From: Variovorax sp. PBL-E5
GTDB lineage: Bacteria > Pseudomonadota > Gammaproteobacteria > Burkholderiales > Burkholderiaceae_C
Length of the DNA stretch: 64,000 nt
NCBI RefSeq assembly: GCF_901827185.1
Contig: NZ_LR594671.1
Location: forward strand, 1,302,001-1,366,000
Direction: 5' to 3'
Positions 19,918 through 30,791 of this stretch are shown here, piece by piece. The translations under genes were made by a program, and so were the position numbers. Each line of letters opens with the position of its first letter. Positions within the stretch are counted from its first letter, which is position 1. The notes below the pieces were generated by a model. That model saw only the letters and a program-made list of their open reading frames with translations. It was not told the origin of the DNA and did not search any database.

Positions 19918-20226
19918 ATGGACGAACACCTGGTCCGGCGTATCGTCGGCAATCCGGCCTATCAGAAACTGAAAGCCAGGCGCACGCGCCTGGGCTGGAC
20001 GCTCGCCGTACTCATGCTGCTCGTGTACTACGGCTTTGTCCTGCTGGTGGCGTTCGACAAGCCTTTTCTCGCGCAAAGGCTCGGCGACGGCGTGATGACG
20101 ATGGGCATGCCCATCGGGTTCGGCGTCATCCTGTTCACCGTCGCGATCACCGCCTACTACGTGCATCGGGCCAATGCCGTCTTCGACGCGCTGTCGGACG
20201 CCGTGGCGAAGGATGCGAAGAAATGA
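19918..20226 (+). CDS. DUF485 membrane protein (YjcH-like)
   Basis: 102 residues, two helices, with [20 protein letters not shown] and the central [11 protein letters not shown] typical of DUF485. These small proteins are nearly always encoded with the acetate permease ActP and are thought to assist it. RBS AAGGAG precedes the ATG. Its stop overlaps the actP start (ATGA). Confidence 0.9.
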   Translation: MDEHLVRRIVGNPAYQKLKARRTRLGWTLAVLMLLVYYGFVLLVAFDKPFLAQRLGDGVMTMGMPIGFGVILFTVAITAYYVHRANAVFDALSDAVAKDAKK

Positions 20227-21950
20227 AAGCCACGCTCTGCACCACGCGTCACGCCTTCGCGTTCGCTGCACTTCTTGCCGTCTGCACGGCGGCCAGCGCT
20301 GCCAGCGCCGATCTCGGCCAGGCCCAACGGCAGCCGACGAACTGGACGGCGATCGGCATGTTCGGGCTGTTCGTCGTCGGAACCTTGTTCATCACCAAGT
20401 GGGCCGCGTCCAGAACCCGGTCGGCCGCAGACTTCTATACCGCGGGTGGCGGCATCACGGGCTTCCAGAACGGCCTGGCGATCGCCGGCGACTACATGTC
20501 GGCGGCATCCTTCCTTGGCATCTCGGCGGCCGTGATGGCCGCCGGCTATGACGGGCTGATCTACTCGATCGGCTTCCTGGTCGGCTGGCCGGTGATCACC
20601 TTCCTGATGGCCGAGCGACTGCGCAACCTGGGCAAGTTCACCTTCGCCGACGTCGCGGCCTTCCGCTTCAAGCAGGGGCCGGTACGCATCTTCGCGGCTT
20701 CGGGCACGCTGGTCGTGGTGGCCTTCTACCTGATCGCGCAGATGGTCGGTGCGGGCCAGCTCATCAAGCTGCTGTTCGGCCTCGACTACTGGATCGCGGT
20801 CGTGATCGTCGGTTCGCTGATGATGGTCTACGTACTCTTCGGCGGCATGACCGCCACCACCTGGGTGCAGATCATCAAGGCAGGTCTGTTGCTCGGCGGC
20901 GCGACCTTCATGGCGCTGTCGGTGCTGTGGCACTTCGGCTTCAGCCCGGAGGCGATGTTCGCCGGTGCAGTCAAGGTCAAGACCGACCTTGCGCTCAAGG
21001 ACGGCAAGACGGCCGAGGCCGCGGCGACCATCGGCCAGTCCATCATGGGGCCGGGCAACTTCGTCAAGGACCCGATCTCGGCCATTTCGTTCGGCATGGC
21101 CCTGATGTTCGGCACGGCCGGCCTGCCGCACATCCTGATGCGTTTCTTCACCGTGCCCAGCGCCAAGGAGGCGCGCAAGTCGGTGATGTGGGCCACCGGC
21201 TGGATCGGCTACTTCTACCTGCTGACTTTCATCATCGGCTTCGGCGCCATCACCTTCGTGCTGACCAACCCGGAGTTCCTCGACGCGGGTGGCGTGCTGA
21301 AAGGGGGCGGCAACATGGCGGCGATTCATCTCGCCAACGCAGTGGGCGGCAACGTGTTTCTCGGCTTCATCTCGGCGGTGGCCTTCGCGACCATCCTGGC
21401 CGTCGTCGCCGGCCTCACGCTGTCGGGCGCCTCCGCCGTCTCGCACGACCTGTATGCCACGGTGTTCAAGAAAGGCAAGGCCGAGGGCGCGTCAGAGTTG
21501 CGCGTCTCCAAGATCACCACGCTCGTGCTCGGCGCGCTGGCAGTGATGCTCGGCATCCTGTTCGAGAAACAGAACATCGCCTTCATGGTGTCGCTGGCAT
21601 TCGCGATCGCGGCTTCGGCCAACTTCCCGGTGCTGTTCATGTCGGTGCTGTGGAAGGGGTGCACGACGCGCGGCGCAGTGATCGGCGGTTTTCTCGGGCT
21701 GATCTCCTCCGTGGGCCTGACGGTCGTCTCTCCCTCGGTGTGGGAAGCGACCCTGGGCCACCCGGCCGGATCGGCGCTGTTTCCTTACGCATCCCCGTGC
21801 CTGTTCTCGATGACCATCGGCTTTGCCGGCATCTGGCTGTTCTCGCTGCTGGACCGCAGCGCCCGCTCCAGGGTCGACAGGCAGGGCTTCCTGGCACAGC
21901 AGGTGCGATCGGAGACCGGCATCGGCGCCTCCGCGGCCAGCGGGCATTGA
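20223..21950 (+). CDS. actP: Cation/acetate symporter
   Basis: 575 residues of the sodium:solute symporter family. A cleavable signal-like N-terminus is followed by 13 helices; hallmarks are [35 protein letters not shown] and [16 protein letters not shown]. It imports acetate for AcsA. Translationally coupled to the DUF485 gene. It probably forms one transcription unit from the promoter near the palindrome at 19836. Confidence 0.95.
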   Translation: MKATLCTTRHAFAFAALLAVCTAASAASADLGQAQRQPTNWTAIGMFGLFVVGTLFITKWAASRTRSAADFYTAGGGITGFQNGLAIAGDYMSAASFLGISAAVMAAGYDGLIYSIGFLVGWPVITFLMAERLRNLGKFTFADVAAFRFKQGPVRIFAASGTLVVVAFYLIAQMVGAGQLIKLLFGLDYWIAVVIVGSLMMVYVLFGGMTATTWVQIIKAGLLLGGATFMALSVLWHFGFSPEAMFAGAVKVKTDLALKDGKTAEAAATIGQSIMGPGNFVKDPISAISFGMALMFGTAGLPHILMRFFTVPSAKEARKSVMWATGWIGYFYLLTFIIGFGAITFVLTNPEFLDAGGVLKGGGNMAAIHLANAVGGNVFLGFISAVAFATILAVVAGLTLSGASAVSHDLYATVFKKGKAEGASELRVSKITTLVLGALAVMLGILFEKQNIAFMVSLAFAIAASANFPVLFMSVLWKGCTTRGAVIGGFLGLISSVGLTVVSPSVWEATLGHPAGSALFPYASPCLFSMTIGFAGIWLFSLLDRSARSRVDRQGFLAQQVRSETGIGASAASGH

Positions 21951-21974
21951 AGGATCGCCCGCAAGCCTCGGGAT

Positions 21975-21996
21975 CCTCGGCGCTCCGGCGCCGAGG
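21975..21996. terminator. Hairpin between convergent actP and patZ-like genes
   Basis: Arms CCTCGGCGC (21975-21983) and GCGCCGAGG (21988-21996) with a 4-base loop sit in the 52-base gap between two converging stops. There is no T tract, so termination strength is uncertain. Confidence 0.4.
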
Positions 21997-22002
21997 CGCT
22001 GT

Positions 22003-24693
22003 TCACAACGCCAGGGTCACCAGCCTGAAGTCGGGGTCTTCGGCAAAGCGCTTGACCGAGAAGCCCAGCTTCTTCATGAGCCTGAGCATGCCGGCATTGC
22101 CCGTGAGCACCAGGCCGTCGAGCTCGGTCAGGCCTTTCTCGCGCGCCGCGTCGATGATGCTTTCCATCAGGCGCGATCCGATGCCCTTGCCGTTGAAGTC
22201 GTCGGCCACGAGCAACGAGAACTCGGCGCTCGACCGGTCGGGGTTGGTGATGTAGCGCGACACGCCGACGATGCGCTCGGTCTCGGCGATCGTACCGTCG
22301 GCGGCCGCGTTGCGCTCCTTGAAGACCGCCACCAGCGCCATTTCCAGGTCATAGTCGATCAGCGCGAAGCGCGACAGCATGGTCGGCGGCAATTCGCTGA
22401 ACCACGAGACGAAGCGGAAGTAGCGGCTCTGCGGGGAAAGGTGCTGCACCAGATCCTGCAGCATTTGCGCGTCGTCCGGATGCAGGGCGCGCACGGTGTA
22501 GGCGCCGCCTCCGCGCATCGGCCATGTCCGTTCGTAGCGGGCCGGATAGGGCAGGATGGACAGGTGGTGGTAGTTGCTCGCCCGGCCGATGGTGGCCTGC
22601 GGCGCAGGGTCGATCGCGATGCGCGCGTCGACCGCCACCGCGCCCGATGCATCGACGATCACGGGATTGATGTCCATCTCGCGCAGCTCGGGCAATTCGC
22701 ACACCATTTCCGAGACGCGCAGCAATACCTGCTCCAGCGCACCCATGTCCACCGAGCCGGCGCCCCGCCACTCGCCGAGCGTCTCGGCCACACGCGAACG
22801 CCCGATCAGGTGGTGTGCCAGGAATTGGTTGAGCGGCGGCAGTTCCATGGCGCGGTCGCCGATGAGCTCGATCATGGTGCCGCCGGCGCCGAACACGATG
22901 ACCGGCCCGAAAGGATCATCGGTCACGAGCCCGATATGAATCTCGCGTCCGCGCCGGGCTCGCGCCATCTTCTGGACCGTCACGCCGTTGATGCGTGCAT
23001 CGGGGAGCAGGCGCGTCACCCGTTCCACCAGGTCGCGGTAGGTGTCGCGCGCGCCGGCACCGTTCATGACGTTGAGCGCCACGCCCTCGACGTCGGATTT
23101 GTGGCTGATGTCGGGCGAATCGATCTTGAGCGCGACCGGAAAGCCCAGTTGCGCGGCGATCATCACCGCTTCGTTGGCGCTGCGGGCGAGCAGGGTCTTG
23201 GTGATCGGAATATGAAATGACGACAGCAGCGTCTTGGACTCCATCTCGGTCAGCACGGTGCGGCGTTCCGCGAGCACGCTCTCGATCACCAGCCGCGCAC
23301 CCTCGATGTCGGGCGTTGTCAGTGCGGACAGCGGCGCCGGGATCTGCCGCAGCAGCTGCTGGTTCAGATAGAAGGCCGCGATGTTGCCGAAGGCGCCGAC
23401 CGCCGCCTCAGGCGTGCGGAAGCTCGGGACGGCCGCCTCGTGAAGGATCCCGCGCGCTTCTCCCACCGAGGCATCGCCCATCCAGCAGGACAACAGAGGC
23501 TTGCTGAGGGAGAGCTTGGCATCGACCAGCGCGCGCGCGGCCGCGCACGCGTTGGTGCGGGCTTTCGGCGAATAGATGGCGAGCACGCCGTCGACTTGGG
23601 CGTCCTTTCCCGCCGCTTCGATCGCCGCCTGGTAGTGCGCCGGCGTGGCCTCTTCGGACAGGTCGATCAGATCGAGCAGCGAAGCGGAGGGCGGCAGCAG
23701 CGGCGCGAGCGCAGCCACGGAGGCTGTCGAGAGCCGGCCCAGCTGCAGGCCGATTTCATTGATCCAGTCGGCCGCCAGCACACCCGGTCCGCCGCCGTTG
23801 GTGATGATCGCCAGCCGGCGGCCGACCGGCCGGTAGCGCGAGGCCAGGCATTTGGCTGCCGAGAACAGCTCGACGAACGAACGAACGCGCACCGCACCGG
23901 CGCGGCGCAGGGCGGCGTCGAACACTTCGTCGCTGCCGACACTGGCGCCGCTGTGGGTCTGCGCGGCCTCGTTGCCGGCCGGCTTGCGTCCGGCCTTGAG
24001 CACCACCACCGGCTTGGCATTGGCGGCCGAACGCAGCGCGCTCATGAAGTGGCGCGCGCTGCCTATTCCCTCGACATAGACAATGATGCTTTGGGTCTGG
24101 GCATCGTGGGCCAGGAAGTCCAGCACCTGGCCGATGTCCACCGAGGTGTGGCGTCCAAGCGAAACGACCGAGGAAAAGCCCACGGCGTTCTTGCTTGCCC
24201 AGTCCAGCATGGACGCGGTCAATGCACCCGATTGCGACACCAGCGCCAGAGACCCGGTCCTGGCCAGCGGCCCGGCCACGCTGGCATTGAGCTGCAGATG
24301 CGGACGCTGGAAGCCCAGGCAGTTGGGGCCCAGCAGGTGCATGTTTTCGCGCCGGGCGATCTTCTTGAGGTCGGCCGCCAGCTCGGCGTCGACCCTGCTG
24401 GAGATCAGCAGCACCGATCGGCAGGCGATGCGTCCGGCCACTTCGAGCGCCGCAGCAATGTCCTTCGGCGGCAGCGCGATGATGGCCAGGTCGGCGCGCG
24501 CCTGCGACAGCTCCTCCAGCGTGCCGCTGGTGTGGATGTCCAGGAACTGCAACGTGCCGCTGAAGCGCTGGGCGCGCAAGGCCTCGTGCAGCACCGCGGC
24601 CTGTGCTGTCTGGCCTTCGGGATCGTCAGCGCGGCCGGCAAAGACGACGATGGACTCGGGCGAAAGAAGGCGGGCGAGATAGTGTCGGTCCAT
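22003..24693 (-). CDS. Protein lysine acetyltransferase, PatZ/Pat type
   Basis: 896 residues with the Pat layout: an NDP-forming acyl-CoA synthetase-like region (CoA-binding, residues 1-470, e.g. LVSQSGALTASMLDWA), an ATP-grasp part (about 475-700, PVALKIDSPDISHKSDVEG) and a C-terminal GNAT domain (about 720-896, LLVADDFNGKGIGSRLMES). In enterobacteria the homologue acetylates Acs and other proteins. It lies downstream of a deacetylase-family gene and near acsA. Gap to the upstream gene is 6 bases. Substrate is inferred. Confidence 0.9.
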   Translation of the reverse strand: MDRHYLARLLSPESIVVFAGRADDPEGQTAQAAVLHEALRAQRFSGTLQFLDIHTSGTLEELSQARADLAIIALPPKDIAAALEVAGRIACRSVLLISSRVDAELAADLKKIARRENMHLLGPNCLGFQRPHLQLNASVAGPLARTGSLALVSQSGALTASMLDWASKNAVGFSSVVSLGRHTSVDIGQVLDFLAHDAQTQSIIVYVEGIGSARHFMSALRSAANAKPVVVLKAGRKPAGNEAAQTHSGASVGSDEVFDAALRRAGAVRVRSFVELFSAAKCLASRYRPVGRRLAIITNGGGPGVLAADWINEIGLQLGRLSTASVAALAPLLPPSASLLDLIDLSEEATPAHYQAAIEAAGKDAQVDGVLAIYSPKARTNACAAARALVDAKLSLSKPLLSCWMGDASVGEARGILHEAAVPSFRTPEAAVGAFGNIAAFYLNQQLLRQIPAPLSALTTPDIEGARLVIESVLAERRTVLTEMESKTLLSSFHIPITKTLLARSANEAVMIAAQLGFPVALKIDSPDISHKSDVEGVALNVMNGAGARDTYRDLVERVTRLLPDARINGVTVQKMARARRGREIHIGLVTDDPFGPVIVFGAGGTMIELIGDRAMELPPLNQFLAHHLIGRSRVAETLGEWRGAGSVDMGALEQVLLRVSEMVCELPELREMDINPVIVDASGAVAVDARIAIDPAPQATIGRASNYHHLSILPYPARYERTWPMRGGGAYTVRALHPDDAQMLQDLVQHLSPQSRYFRFVSWFSELPPTMLSRFALIDYDLEMALVAVFKERNAAADGTIAETERIVGVSRYITNPDRSSAEFSLLVADDFNGKGIGSRLMESIIDAAREKGLTELDGLVLTGNAGMLRLMKKLGFSVKRFAEDPDFRLVTLAL

Positions 24694-24699
24694 GGGCCT

Positions 24700-25626
24700 T
24701 TAGTCTGCACCCATCAGCACTTTTACGTGCGCGGCGGTGCTGCGTGCCAGGGCGCTCAGCGCGTAGCCGCCCTCGAGGCAGGAGATGACGCGCCCGCGGC
24801 AATGGCGCCGCGCAATCTCCATGATGCGCTGCGTGACCCACGTGTAGTCCGCCTCGACCAGGCCGAGGTTGCCCATGTCGTCCTCGCGGTGGCCGTCGAA
24901 GCCGGCCGAGATGTAGACGATCTCGGGGCCGAAGGCCTCGAGGGCGGGAAGCCATCGGCTCGTGACGGCGGCACGGAACGCGTCGCTTCCCGATCGCGCG
25001 GGCAGACCGACGTTGACCATGTTCGGCGCGTCGCCATCTTCTCCCGAGAACGGATAGAGACCGATTTCGAAGGTCGAGCACATGAGCACGCGTTCGTCGT
25101 CGCGCAGGATATCCTCGCTGCCGTTGCCGTGGTGGACGTCGAAGTCGATCAGCGCCACGCGCTGCAGACCGTGAACGTCGAGCGCATGGCGGATGCCGAC
25201 CGCGACGTTGTTGAAGAAGCAGAAACCCATCGCCGCGGCGCGTTCCGCATGGTGGCCGGGCGGGCGCACGCAGCAGAACGCGGCGTCCGCCTTGCCGCCC
25301 AGCACCAGGTCGGTGGCCAGCACCGCGGCGCCGGCCGCGCGCAGGGCGGCCATGAGGGTGTGCGAATTCATGCAGGTGTCAGGATCCACCTGAACATGGC
25401 CTTCGATGGGCGTCGCCGCGATCAGCTCGTGCACGTAGCGAAGCGAATGGGCGCGGCCGAGCTGTTCCTGCGTCGCCAGCGGCGCGTCGTACGCAACCAT
25501 GTAGTCCAGCAATCCCTTGATCAGCAGATGATCATGGATCGACGCCAAGCGCTCGGGCGCCTCCGGATGGTCGGCACCCATCTCGTGGCGGGCGCAGTCC
25601 GCGTGGGTGATGTAGGCGGTCGGCAA
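24700..25626 (-). CDS. Histone deacetylase / AcuC-family deacetylase
   Basis: 308 residues of the class II deacetylase fold. Zinc and catalytic motifs are intact: RPPGHHAE, FDVHHGNG, YISAGFDGH and CLEGGYAL. Relatives remove acetyl groups from lysines or from small amides; AcuC of Bacillus reactivates acetylated Acs. Start is a TTG at 25626 that preserves the family N-terminus (PTAYITHADC); no good ATG is nearby. It sits between a usp gene (9-base gap) and the patZ-like gene, so eraser and writer are in one operon. Confidence 0.9.
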   Translation of the reverse strand: MPTAYITHADCARHEMGADHPEAPERLASIHDHLLIKGLLDYMVAYDAPLATQEQLGRAHSLRYVHELIAATPIEGHVQVDPDTCMNSHTLMAALRAAGAAVLATDLVLGGKADAAFCCVRPPGHHAERAAAMGFCFFNNVAVGIRHALDVHGLQRVALIDFDVHHGNGSEDILRDDERVLMCSTFEIGLYPFSGEDGDAPNMVNVGLPARSGSDAFRAAVTSRWLPALEAFGPEIVYISAGFDGHREDDMGNLGLVEADYTWVTQRIMEIARRHCRGRVISCLEGGYALSALARSTAAHVKVLMGAD

Positions 25627-25635
25627 GGGTGACTG

Positions 25636-26079
25636 CTAGCGCAACACCAGCACGGGCAAGGCGGAATGCGTGAGCACGTGCTGGGTCTCGCTGCCCAGCA
25701 ACAGCCGCTTGAGTCCCTTGCGGCCATGCGATGCCATCACGATGAGATCGCTGCGGTGCTTCCCGGCGGCGGCGATGATCGACTCGGCCACCCGGTCGGA
25801 GCTGACCATGGCGGTCTTGACCTTGACACCGCCAGCCCTGGCGCGCTCACCGATGGCCGCGAGCGCGGCCTGCGCCCGCTCGGCCCATTGCTTCTCGATG
25901 CGGCCGACGTCCTCGGGCGCAAAGGTCATGGCGCCGTCCAGGTAGCTCTGGGGGTACTTCGGCACCACGGTGAAGGCGACCAGCTCGGCGCCATGCTGCG
26001 CGGCCAGGGCGATGGCGCTCGTGACGGCTTTCTTTGAAAGAGGGGAGCCGTCGGTGGCGACCAGGATGCGATTGAACAT
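25636..26079 (-). CDS. Universal stress protein, single domain
   Basis: 147 residues with FNRILVATDGSPLSKKA at the start and MASHGRKGLKRLLLGSETQ near the end, the ATP-binding Usp signature. First gene of the usp-deacetylase-acetyltransferase operon. Its start is 57 bases from an Fnr-like box shared with ccoI. Confidence 0.93.
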   Translation of the reverse strand: MFNRILVATDGSPLSKKAVTSAIALAAQHGAELVAFTVVPKYPQSYLDGAMTFAPEDVGRIEKQWAERAQAALAAIGERARAGGVKVKTAMVSSDRVAESIIAAAGKHRSDLIVMASHGRKGLKRLLLGSETQHVLTHSALPVLVLR

Positions 26080-26136
26080 GGTGCGGAATCTCCGGAGGTT
26101 GAAGGCCTCAGCTTAGAGCCGCGTGCACCGGGCGGT

Positions 26137-26150
26137 TTGACGAGGATCAA
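26137..26150. promoter_or_regulatory. Fnr operator, divergent usp / ccoI
   Basis: TTGAC-GAGG-ATCAA, full match to TTGAY-N4-RTCAA. It is 57 bases from the usp start on the minus strand and 34 bases from the ccoI start on the plus strand. Confidence 0.8.
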
Positions 26151-26184
26151 GCTTGCGTGCTCCGATGGCCGCTAGCCTTGATCC

Positions 26185-28503
26185 ATGCAAGCGACGCTGC
26201 CCCTCGTTCCACCGGCTTTCTCCGCGCCGGCCGAATCGCGCAAGGAACAATGGCTCCTGGACGATCCCGCCGAATGGCCCGTGTTCGGACGCTGCCTCCA
26301 AGGCGAGAACCAGACGGGGTTGTGGGAATCGCAGGTGCTGGTCGAAGGCATGCACTGCGCCGCGTGCGCGTTGGCGATCGAGGTCGCACTGACACGCGTG
26401 CCGGGTGTGCAGGCGGCCGAGGTCAACGCGGCCAGCCGGCGCGCGCGCATCGTGTGGTCGGCGGCAGTCGTCAAGCCATCGCGATGGTTCGATGCAGTCG
26501 GCGCCGCTGGCTACGGGCTGGTGCCCGCCGGCGACCTGCTCGCTTGCGCGCGCCGGCGCAAGCTCGCGCGCCAGGCCCTTTGGCGCTGGCTGGTTGCCGG
26601 CTTCTGCATGATGCAGGTGATGATGTACGCCTACCCGGCCTACATCGCGCGGCCCGGCGACATGACGCCGGACGTGGCGCAGCTGTTGCGCTGGGCGTCG
26701 TGGATGTTGACGCTGCCGGTGCTGCTGTTCTCGTGCGCGCCGTTCTTCCGCAGCGCCTGGCGGGATCTGCGCCTGCGCCGCATCGGGATGGATCTGCCGG
26801 TCGCGCTCGGCATCGCGATCACCTTCGCGGTCAGCACCGCCGCCACTTTCGATCCCGGTGGTGTCCTCGGGCACGAGGTGTATTTCGATTCGCTGACGAT
26901 GTTCGTCTTCTTCCTGCTCACGGGGCGCTGGATGGAGACCCGGCTGCGCGATCGCACGGCGGGCGCGCTCGATGCGCTGATCCATCGCCTGCCGGAGACC
27001 ATCGAGCGCCTGGATTCCGATGGCCGCTTCGTGCGCGTCGCGTTGCGGCGGCTCGTGCCCGGTGACGTGCTTCGCGTGTTGCCGGGCGAAGCCTTTCCGG
27101 CCGACGGCACCGTGCTCGCGGGCGACACGTCGGTCGACGAAGCGCTGCTCACCGGCGAGTCGCGACCCGTGCCGCGTCCGTGCGGGGCGCGCGTGTTGGC
27201 GGGCAGCCACAACCTGGGCGCGGCGGTCCAGGTGCGCGTGGAATCGCTGGGCTCGGACACCCGATACGCCGGCATCGTCGCGCTGATGGAGAACGCTGCG
27301 CTGCAAAAGCCGCGCCTGGCACGGCTGGCCGATCGTGTGGCCAAGCCCTTTCTCGTCATGGTGGTGGCGTCGGCCGTGGCGGCGGCGGCCATCTGGTGGC
27401 ATTCCGACCCGGGCAAGGCCGTGATGGTGGCGGTGGCCGTGCTCATCGTGACCTGTCCGTGCGCGCTCTCGCTCGCGACGCCGGCGGCGATGCTGGCGAG
27501 CGCCGGCGCCTTGGCCCGCGACGGCGTGCTGGTGCGCAACCTGCAGGGACTGGAAGCACTGGCCTCGGTGGACACCGTGGTCTTCGACAAGACCGGCACC
27601 CTGACGCGCGATACACCCCGCATCGACCGTGCCTACACCCGCCGGGGCGTGCGTCCCGGCGACGCACTCGGCATGGCGGCTGCGCTCGGCGCGCGATCCC
27701 TTCACCCGGCGGCGCGCGCGCTGGTGAATGCGTGGAACGCGCAGTTCCGCTTGCCCCCTCCGTGGGATGTGGTTCAGCTGACCGAATACGCGGGCTCTGG
27801 CCTTGAGGGCCGGCTGCGCTGGGACGCAGGCGCAGACGACGCGACGCGCCGCGTGCGGATGGGCTCGCCGGCCTTTTGCGGCGTTGCGCCGCTGCAGACC
27901 GGAATGACCCAGGTTCACCTCTGCGACGACCAGGGGTGGCTGGCGAGTTTCATGCTCGCGGAGGACTTGCGCGAGGACGCCGCGGCCACGGTCGCGGCGA
28001 TCGAAGCACAGGGCCTGAGGGTGCGCCTGCTGTCCGGCGATCGGGACGCCGCTGCGAAGGGCATCGGCGCCCGCGCAGGCATCGCGATCGCCCAGGGCGG
28101 CTGCACTCCGGAAGACAAGCTGCGCCTGCTGAAAGACTTGCAGTCGACGGGTCGGCACGTCGCCATGGTCGGCGACGGCCTCAACGATGGTCCGGTACTC
28201 GCGCAGGCTCACGCATCGTTCGCGATGGGGCGGGGCGTGCCGCTGGCGCAGGCAAAGGCCGATTTCATCGTCCTGGGCGACTCGCTGGCCGCCATCCCGA
28301 AGGCCGTCGCGCAGGCGCGCCGTACCTTGCGCATCGTGAAGCAGAACCTCTGGTGGGCCGCAGGCTACAACGCGCTGTGCGTGCCCCTGGCGGTGGCGGG
28401 CTGGCTGCCGGCATGGCTGGCCGGCCTGGGGATGGCGGCGAGTTCGCTGGTGGTCGTGGCCAATGCCGCACGGCTGGCCAAGGCACCGGCTGGAGACCGC
28501 TGA
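26185..28503 (+). CDS. ccoI: Copper-translocating P-type ATPase for cbb3 assembly
   Basis: 772 residues. An N-terminal heavy-metal domain carries EGMHCAACALAIE; the membrane metal site is VTCPCALSLATPAA; the phosphorylation site is VFDKTGTLTRDTP; hinge GDGLNDGPVL. The long N-terminal segment before the metal domain and the genomic position before ccoS-ccoNOQP identify FixI/CcoI, which supplies copper to the oxidase CuB site. The ccoS ATG follows 1 base after the stop. Confidence 0.93.
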   Translation: MQATLPLVPPAFSAPAESRKEQWLLDDPAEWPVFGRCLQGENQTGLWESQVLVEGMHCAACALAIEVALTRVPGVQAAEVNAASRRARIVWSAAVVKPSRWFDAVGAAGYGLVPAGDLLACARRRKLARQALWRWLVAGFCMMQVMMYAYPAYIARPGDMTPDVAQLLRWASWMLTLPVLLFSCAPFFRSAWRDLRLRRIGMDLPVALGIAITFAVSTAATFDPGGVLGHEVYFDSLTMFVFFLLTGRWMETRLRDRTAGALDALIHRLPETIERLDSDGRFVRVALRRLVPGDVLRVLPGEAFPADGTVLAGDTSVDEALLTGESRPVPRPCGARVLAGSHNLGAAVQVRVESLGSDTRYAGIVALMENAALQKPRLARLADRVAKPFLVMVVASAVAAAAIWWHSDPGKAVMVAVAVLIVTCPCALSLATPAAMLASAGALARDGVLVRNLQGLEALASVDTVVFDKTGTLTRDTPRIDRAYTRRGVRPGDALGMAAALGARSLHPAARALVNAWNAQFRLPPPWDVVQLTEYAGSGLEGRLRWDAGADDATRRVRMGSPAFCGVAPLQTGMTQVHLCDDQGWLASFMLAEDLREDAAATVAAIEAQGLRVRLLSGDRDAAAKGIGARAGIAIAQGGCTPEDKLRLLKDLQSTGRHVAMVGDGLNDGPVLAQAHASFAMGRGVPLAQAKADFIVLGDSLAAIPKAVAQARRTLRIVKQNLWWAAGYNALCVPLAVAGWLPAWLAGLGMAASSLVVVANAARLAKAPAGDR

Positions 28504-28504
28504 C

Positions 28505-28642
28505 ATGGACATCCTCTTTCTTCTCGTTCCCTTCTCGGTGGGGCTGGTCCTGGTCATCGTCGCAGCGCTCTGGTGGGCCGTCGACCGTGGCCAGTTCGAG
28601 GACGTCGAACAGGAAGGCGAGCGCATTCTTCACGGCGATTGA
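28505..28642 (+). CDS. ccoS: Cbb3 oxidase assembly protein CcoS
   Basis: 45 residues: [20 protein letters not shown], then [14 protein letters not shown] and an acidic end. This is the standard CcoS plan (one helix, W...RGQF.D). It is needed for cofactor insertion into CcoN. It is 1 base after ccoI, and its last codons overlap the Fnr box that precedes ccoN. Confidence 0.93.
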   Translation: MDILFLLVPFSVGLVLVIVAALWWAVDRGQFEDVEQEGERILHGD

Positions 28643-28652
28643 TCTGCGTCAA
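28639..28652. promoter_or_regulatory. Fnr operator before ccoN
   Basis: TTGAT-CTGC-GTCAA overlaps the ccoS stop and ends 49 bases before the ccoN start. Activation at -41.5 would place the transcript start about 15 bases before the ATG. Confidence 0.82.
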
Positions 28653-28701
28653 GTTCGCGCCTGCGACGTGGAAAGACACTGACGCCGTCCCAGGATCGAT
28701 C

Positions 28702-30141
28702 ATGCAATCCAACCCTTCTTCCTCACAGACTTACAGCGACACGGTGATCCGGCAGTTCGCGCTCATGGCCGTCGTCTGGGGCGTGGTCGGCATGCTGGTC
28801 GGCGTGGTCATCGCGTCGCAGCTCGCCTGGCCCGACCTGATCTCGGGCATCCCCTGGCTCAGCTACGGCCGGCTGCGCCCGCTGCATACCAATGCCGTGA
28901 TCTTCGCCTTCGGCGGCTGCGCATTGATGGCGACCAGCTTCCACGTCGTGCAGCGCACCTGCCAGGTTCGCCTGTTCGCACCGAAGCTGGCGTCCTTCGT
29001 CTTCTGGGGCTGGCAGGCGGTGATCGTCGCGGCCGCCATCACCCTGCCGATGGGATTCACGCGCAGCAAGGAATACGCCGAACTCGAATGGCCGCTCACG
29101 ATCGCGATCGCCGTCATCTGGGTCGCCTATGCGATCGTGTTCTTCGGCACCATCGCCCGGCGGCGCGTGCGCCACATCTACGTGGCCAACTGGTTCTACG
29201 GCGCCTTCATCATCGCGGTGGCGCTGCTGCACATCGTCAACGGCGCCTCGATGCCGGCGGGCTGGATGAAGAGCTACTCGGTCTACGCCGGCGTGCAGGA
29301 CGCGATGGTGCAGTGGTGGTACGGCCACAACGCGGTCGGCTTCTTCCTGACCGCGGGCTTCCTCGGGATGATGTACTACTACATCCCGAAGCAGGCCGAG
29401 CGGCCGGTCTATTCGTACCGCCTGTCGATCGTTCACTTCTGGGCGCTGATCTTCACCTACATGTGGGCCGGCCCGCACCATCTGCACTACACGGCGCTGC
29501 CCGACTGGACCCAGTCCCTCGGCATGGTGTTCTCGCTGATCCTGCTGGCGCCCAGCTGGGGCGGAATGATCAATGGCGTGATGACGCTGTCGGGCGCCTG
29601 GTACAAGTTGCGCACCGACCCGATCCTGCGCTTCCTGATCGTCGCGCTGTCCTTCTACGGCATGGCCACCTTCGAGGGGCCGATGATGTCGATCAAGACG
29701 GTCAACGCCTTGAGCCACTACACCGACTGGGGCATCGCGCACGTGCATGCCGGCGCGCTTGGCTGGGTCGGCTTCATCTCGATGGGATCGCTCTATTACC
29801 TGATCCCGCGGATGTATGGGCGCACCTCGATGTACAGCGTCAAGGCGATCGAAGTTCACTTCTGGACCGCGACGATCGGCGTCGTGCTCTACATCGCCGC
29901 CATGTGGATCGCCGGCGTGATGCAGGGCCTGATGTGGCGCTCGATCAATCCCGACGGCACGCTGACCTACACCTTCGTCGAAAGCGTCAAGGCCACCTAT
30001 CCGTTCTACGTGGTGCGCCTGATCGGCGGACTGATGTACCTCGGCGGCATGCTCGTCATGGCGTGGAACGTCTGGATGACGGCCATCAGCGGTGCATCGG
30101 CGCGCGCCACCATTCCCCCGTTGCCACTGGCTCGCGCCTGA
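28702..30141 (+). CDS. ccoN: Cbb3-type cytochrome c oxidase subunit I
   Basis: 479 residues, 12 helices. Low-spin and high-spin haem and CuB ligands are in [40 protein letters not shown] and [14 protein letters not shown]. The tyrosine in TYMWAG is 44 residues after the WYGHN histidine, as expected for the cross-linked catalytic tyrosine. This is the O2-reducing subunit of the high-affinity oxidase. First gene of ccoNOQP; ccoO follows after 9 bases. Confidence 0.96.
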   Translation: MQSNPSSSQTYSDTVIRQFALMAVVWGVVGMLVGVVIASQLAWPDLISGIPWLSYGRLRPLHTNAVIFAFGGCALMATSFHVVQRTCQVRLFAPKLASFVFWGWQAVIVAAAITLPMGFTRSKEYAELEWPLTIAIAVIWVAYAIVFFGTIARRRVRHIYVANWFYGAFIIAVALLHIVNGASMPAGWMKSYSVYAGVQDAMVQWWYGHNAVGFFLTAGFLGMMYYYIPKQAERPVYSYRLSIVHFWALIFTYMWAGPHHLHYTALPDWTQSLGMVFSLILLAPSWGGMINGVMTLSGAWYKLRTDPILRFLIVALSFYGMATFEGPMMSIKTVNALSHYTDWGIAHVHAGALGWVGFISMGSLYYLIPRMYGRTSMYSVKAIEVHFWTATIGVVLYIAAMWIAGVMQGLMWRSINPDGTLTYTFVESVKATYPFYVVRLIGGLMYLGGMLVMAWNVWMTAISGASARATIPPLPLARA

Positions 30142-30150
30142 GGATCGTTC

Positions 30151-30780
30151 ATGTCATCGAATTCCGCACCCGGGACCGGCTTCACCCACGAGAAAGTGGA
30201 GACGAACAATTTCCTGATGATCGTGCTCATCCTGCTGGTGGTCGCCATCGGCGGCGCCGTGGAGATCGTTCCGCTGTTCTTCCAGAAATCGACCACCGAG
30301 CCGATCGCCGGACTGAAGCCCTACACCGCGCTGCAACTCGCCGGCCGGGACATCTACCAGCGCGAGGGTTGCTACAACTGCCATTCGCAGATGATCCGGC
30401 CCTTCCGTTCGGAGACCCTGCGCTATGGCCACTACTCGGTGGCCGGCGAGTTCGCCTACGACCACCCGTTCCAGTGGGGCAGCAAGCGCACCGGCCCCGA
30501 CCTGCAGCGCGTCGGCGGCAAGTACAGCGACGAGTGGCATCGGATCCACCTGATCAATCCGCGCGACCTGGTGCCCGAATCGAACATGCCGGCCTACGCG
30601 TGGCTCGAGAAGTCCAAGGTCGACGCCGAGGTCATGCCGGCGCACATGCGCGCATTGCGGCGCGTCGGCGTCCCCTACACGGACCAGGAGATCGCTTCGG
30701 CCTCGAAGGATGTCGCGGGCAAGACCGAGCTGGAGGCGGTGGTCGCCTACCTTCAATCGCTGGGCCTGTCGCTCAAGTAA
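30151..30780 (+). CDS. ccoO: Cbb3 oxidase subunit II, monohaem cytochrome c
   Basis: 209 residues with an N-terminal anchor helix and haem site [18 protein letters not shown]. The region [14 protein letters not shown] holds the methionine ligand. It passes electrons from CcoP to CcoN on the periplasmic side. Standard length and motifs. Confidence 0.96.
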   Translation: MSSNSAPGTGFTHEKVETNNFLMIVLILLVVAIGGAVEIVPLFFQKSTTEPIAGLKPYTALQLAGRDIYQREGCYNCHSQMIRPFRSETLRYGHYSVAGEFAYDHPFQWGSKRTGPDLQRVGGKYSDEWHRIHLINPRDLVPESNMPAYAWLEKSKVDAEVMPAHMRALRRVGVPYTDQEIASASKDVAGKTELEAVVAYLQSLGLSLK

Positions 30781-30791
30781 GGAACAAGCTC